DNA from: Vibrio echinoideorum
GTDB taxonomy: Bacteria; Pseudomonadota; Gammaproteobacteria; Enterobacterales; Vibrionaceae
DNA length: 64,000 bases
Assembly: GCF_024347455.1 (NCBI RefSeq)
Contig: NZ_AP025484.1
Span: 1,364,001-1,428,000, forward strand
Direction: 5' to 3'
Part shown: one piece after another, positions 63,994 to 64,000 of the stretch
Layout of the letters: every line of letters starts with the position of its first letter
Position numbering within the stretch: the first letter of the stretch is position 1
The notes under the pieces: model-generated
Database searches by the model: none
Told to the model about the DNA's origin: nothing
The model's input: the letters and a program-made list of their open reading frames with translations, nothing else
Position numbers and translations under genes: made by a program

Positions 63994-64000
63994 GGTTTTT

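Overview
The window looks like chromosomal DNA from a marine Vibrio, most likely the Splendidus clade. The grounds are moderate-to-low G+C, protein sequences typical of that genus, and a giant type I secreted adhesin with a VCA0849-type C-terminus. An acetate kinase without pta, together with that C-terminal type, suggests the second chromosome; this is inference. No rRNA, tRNA, CRISPR array, integrase or insertion sequence was found. The gene content is mostly housekeeping and metabolic, with one large surface-adhesion locus.

Layout. 1-5 kb: the 5' part of an alpha-amylase, two EamA (DMT) permeases, a VOC protein behind a SoxR-type promoter, and two small genes (DUF3081-like and CIA30). 4.7-7.9 kb: an MDR oxidoreductase, a leaderless glycine-betaine-type binding protein and a divergent LysR regulator. 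Two copies of the same 23-bp dyad suggest that the LysR protein controls both enzyme and binding protein. 8-19.7 kb: a Cys-rich small protein, a lipoprotein, ackA, deaD, rnb (RNase II), an AraC regulator, a PstS-like protein behind a Pho-box promoter, and a MaoC protein. 20-28.5 kb: an RND efflux pair, dCMP deaminase, an MscS channel, a DM13 protein, pepT and a 48-aa small protein. 28.7-41.2 kb: a Tas-like aldo/keto reductase, a TrmH-family methyltransferase, fdxA, a COG2509 flavoprotein, bluB, a RhlE-like DEAD helicase, a PPC/DUF296 protein, a DnaQ-like exonuclease, a DUF6279 lipoprotein, a 57-aa small protein, dbpA, a second aldo/keto reductase and an exported unknown protein.

41.3-59.2 kb, minus strand, appears to be one operon: a 3767-aa adhesin (retention module, ten Ig-like repeats, T1SS-143/VCBS-type domains, C-terminal secretion signal), then the T1SS ATPase, HlyD adaptor, TolC-like outer-membrane protein, an OmpA-type lipoprotein and a PstS-like periplasmic protein. 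The genes are closely spaced or overlapping, the last two with TAATG stop-start junctions, and a strong terminator closes the unit. The order resembles the lapA/bpfA loci, but a phosphate-binding-protein-like gene sits where Shewanella has lapG/lapD homologues. This is the most interesting feature of the window.

59.4-64 kb: an M3 metallopeptidase divergent from the adhesin, a small unknown protein, a porin and a DUF3187 outer-membrane protein that reaches the window edge. Most intergenic gaps between convergent genes carry clear intrinsic terminators. Start codons were chosen by ribosome binding site and family fit; several differ from the longest open frame.
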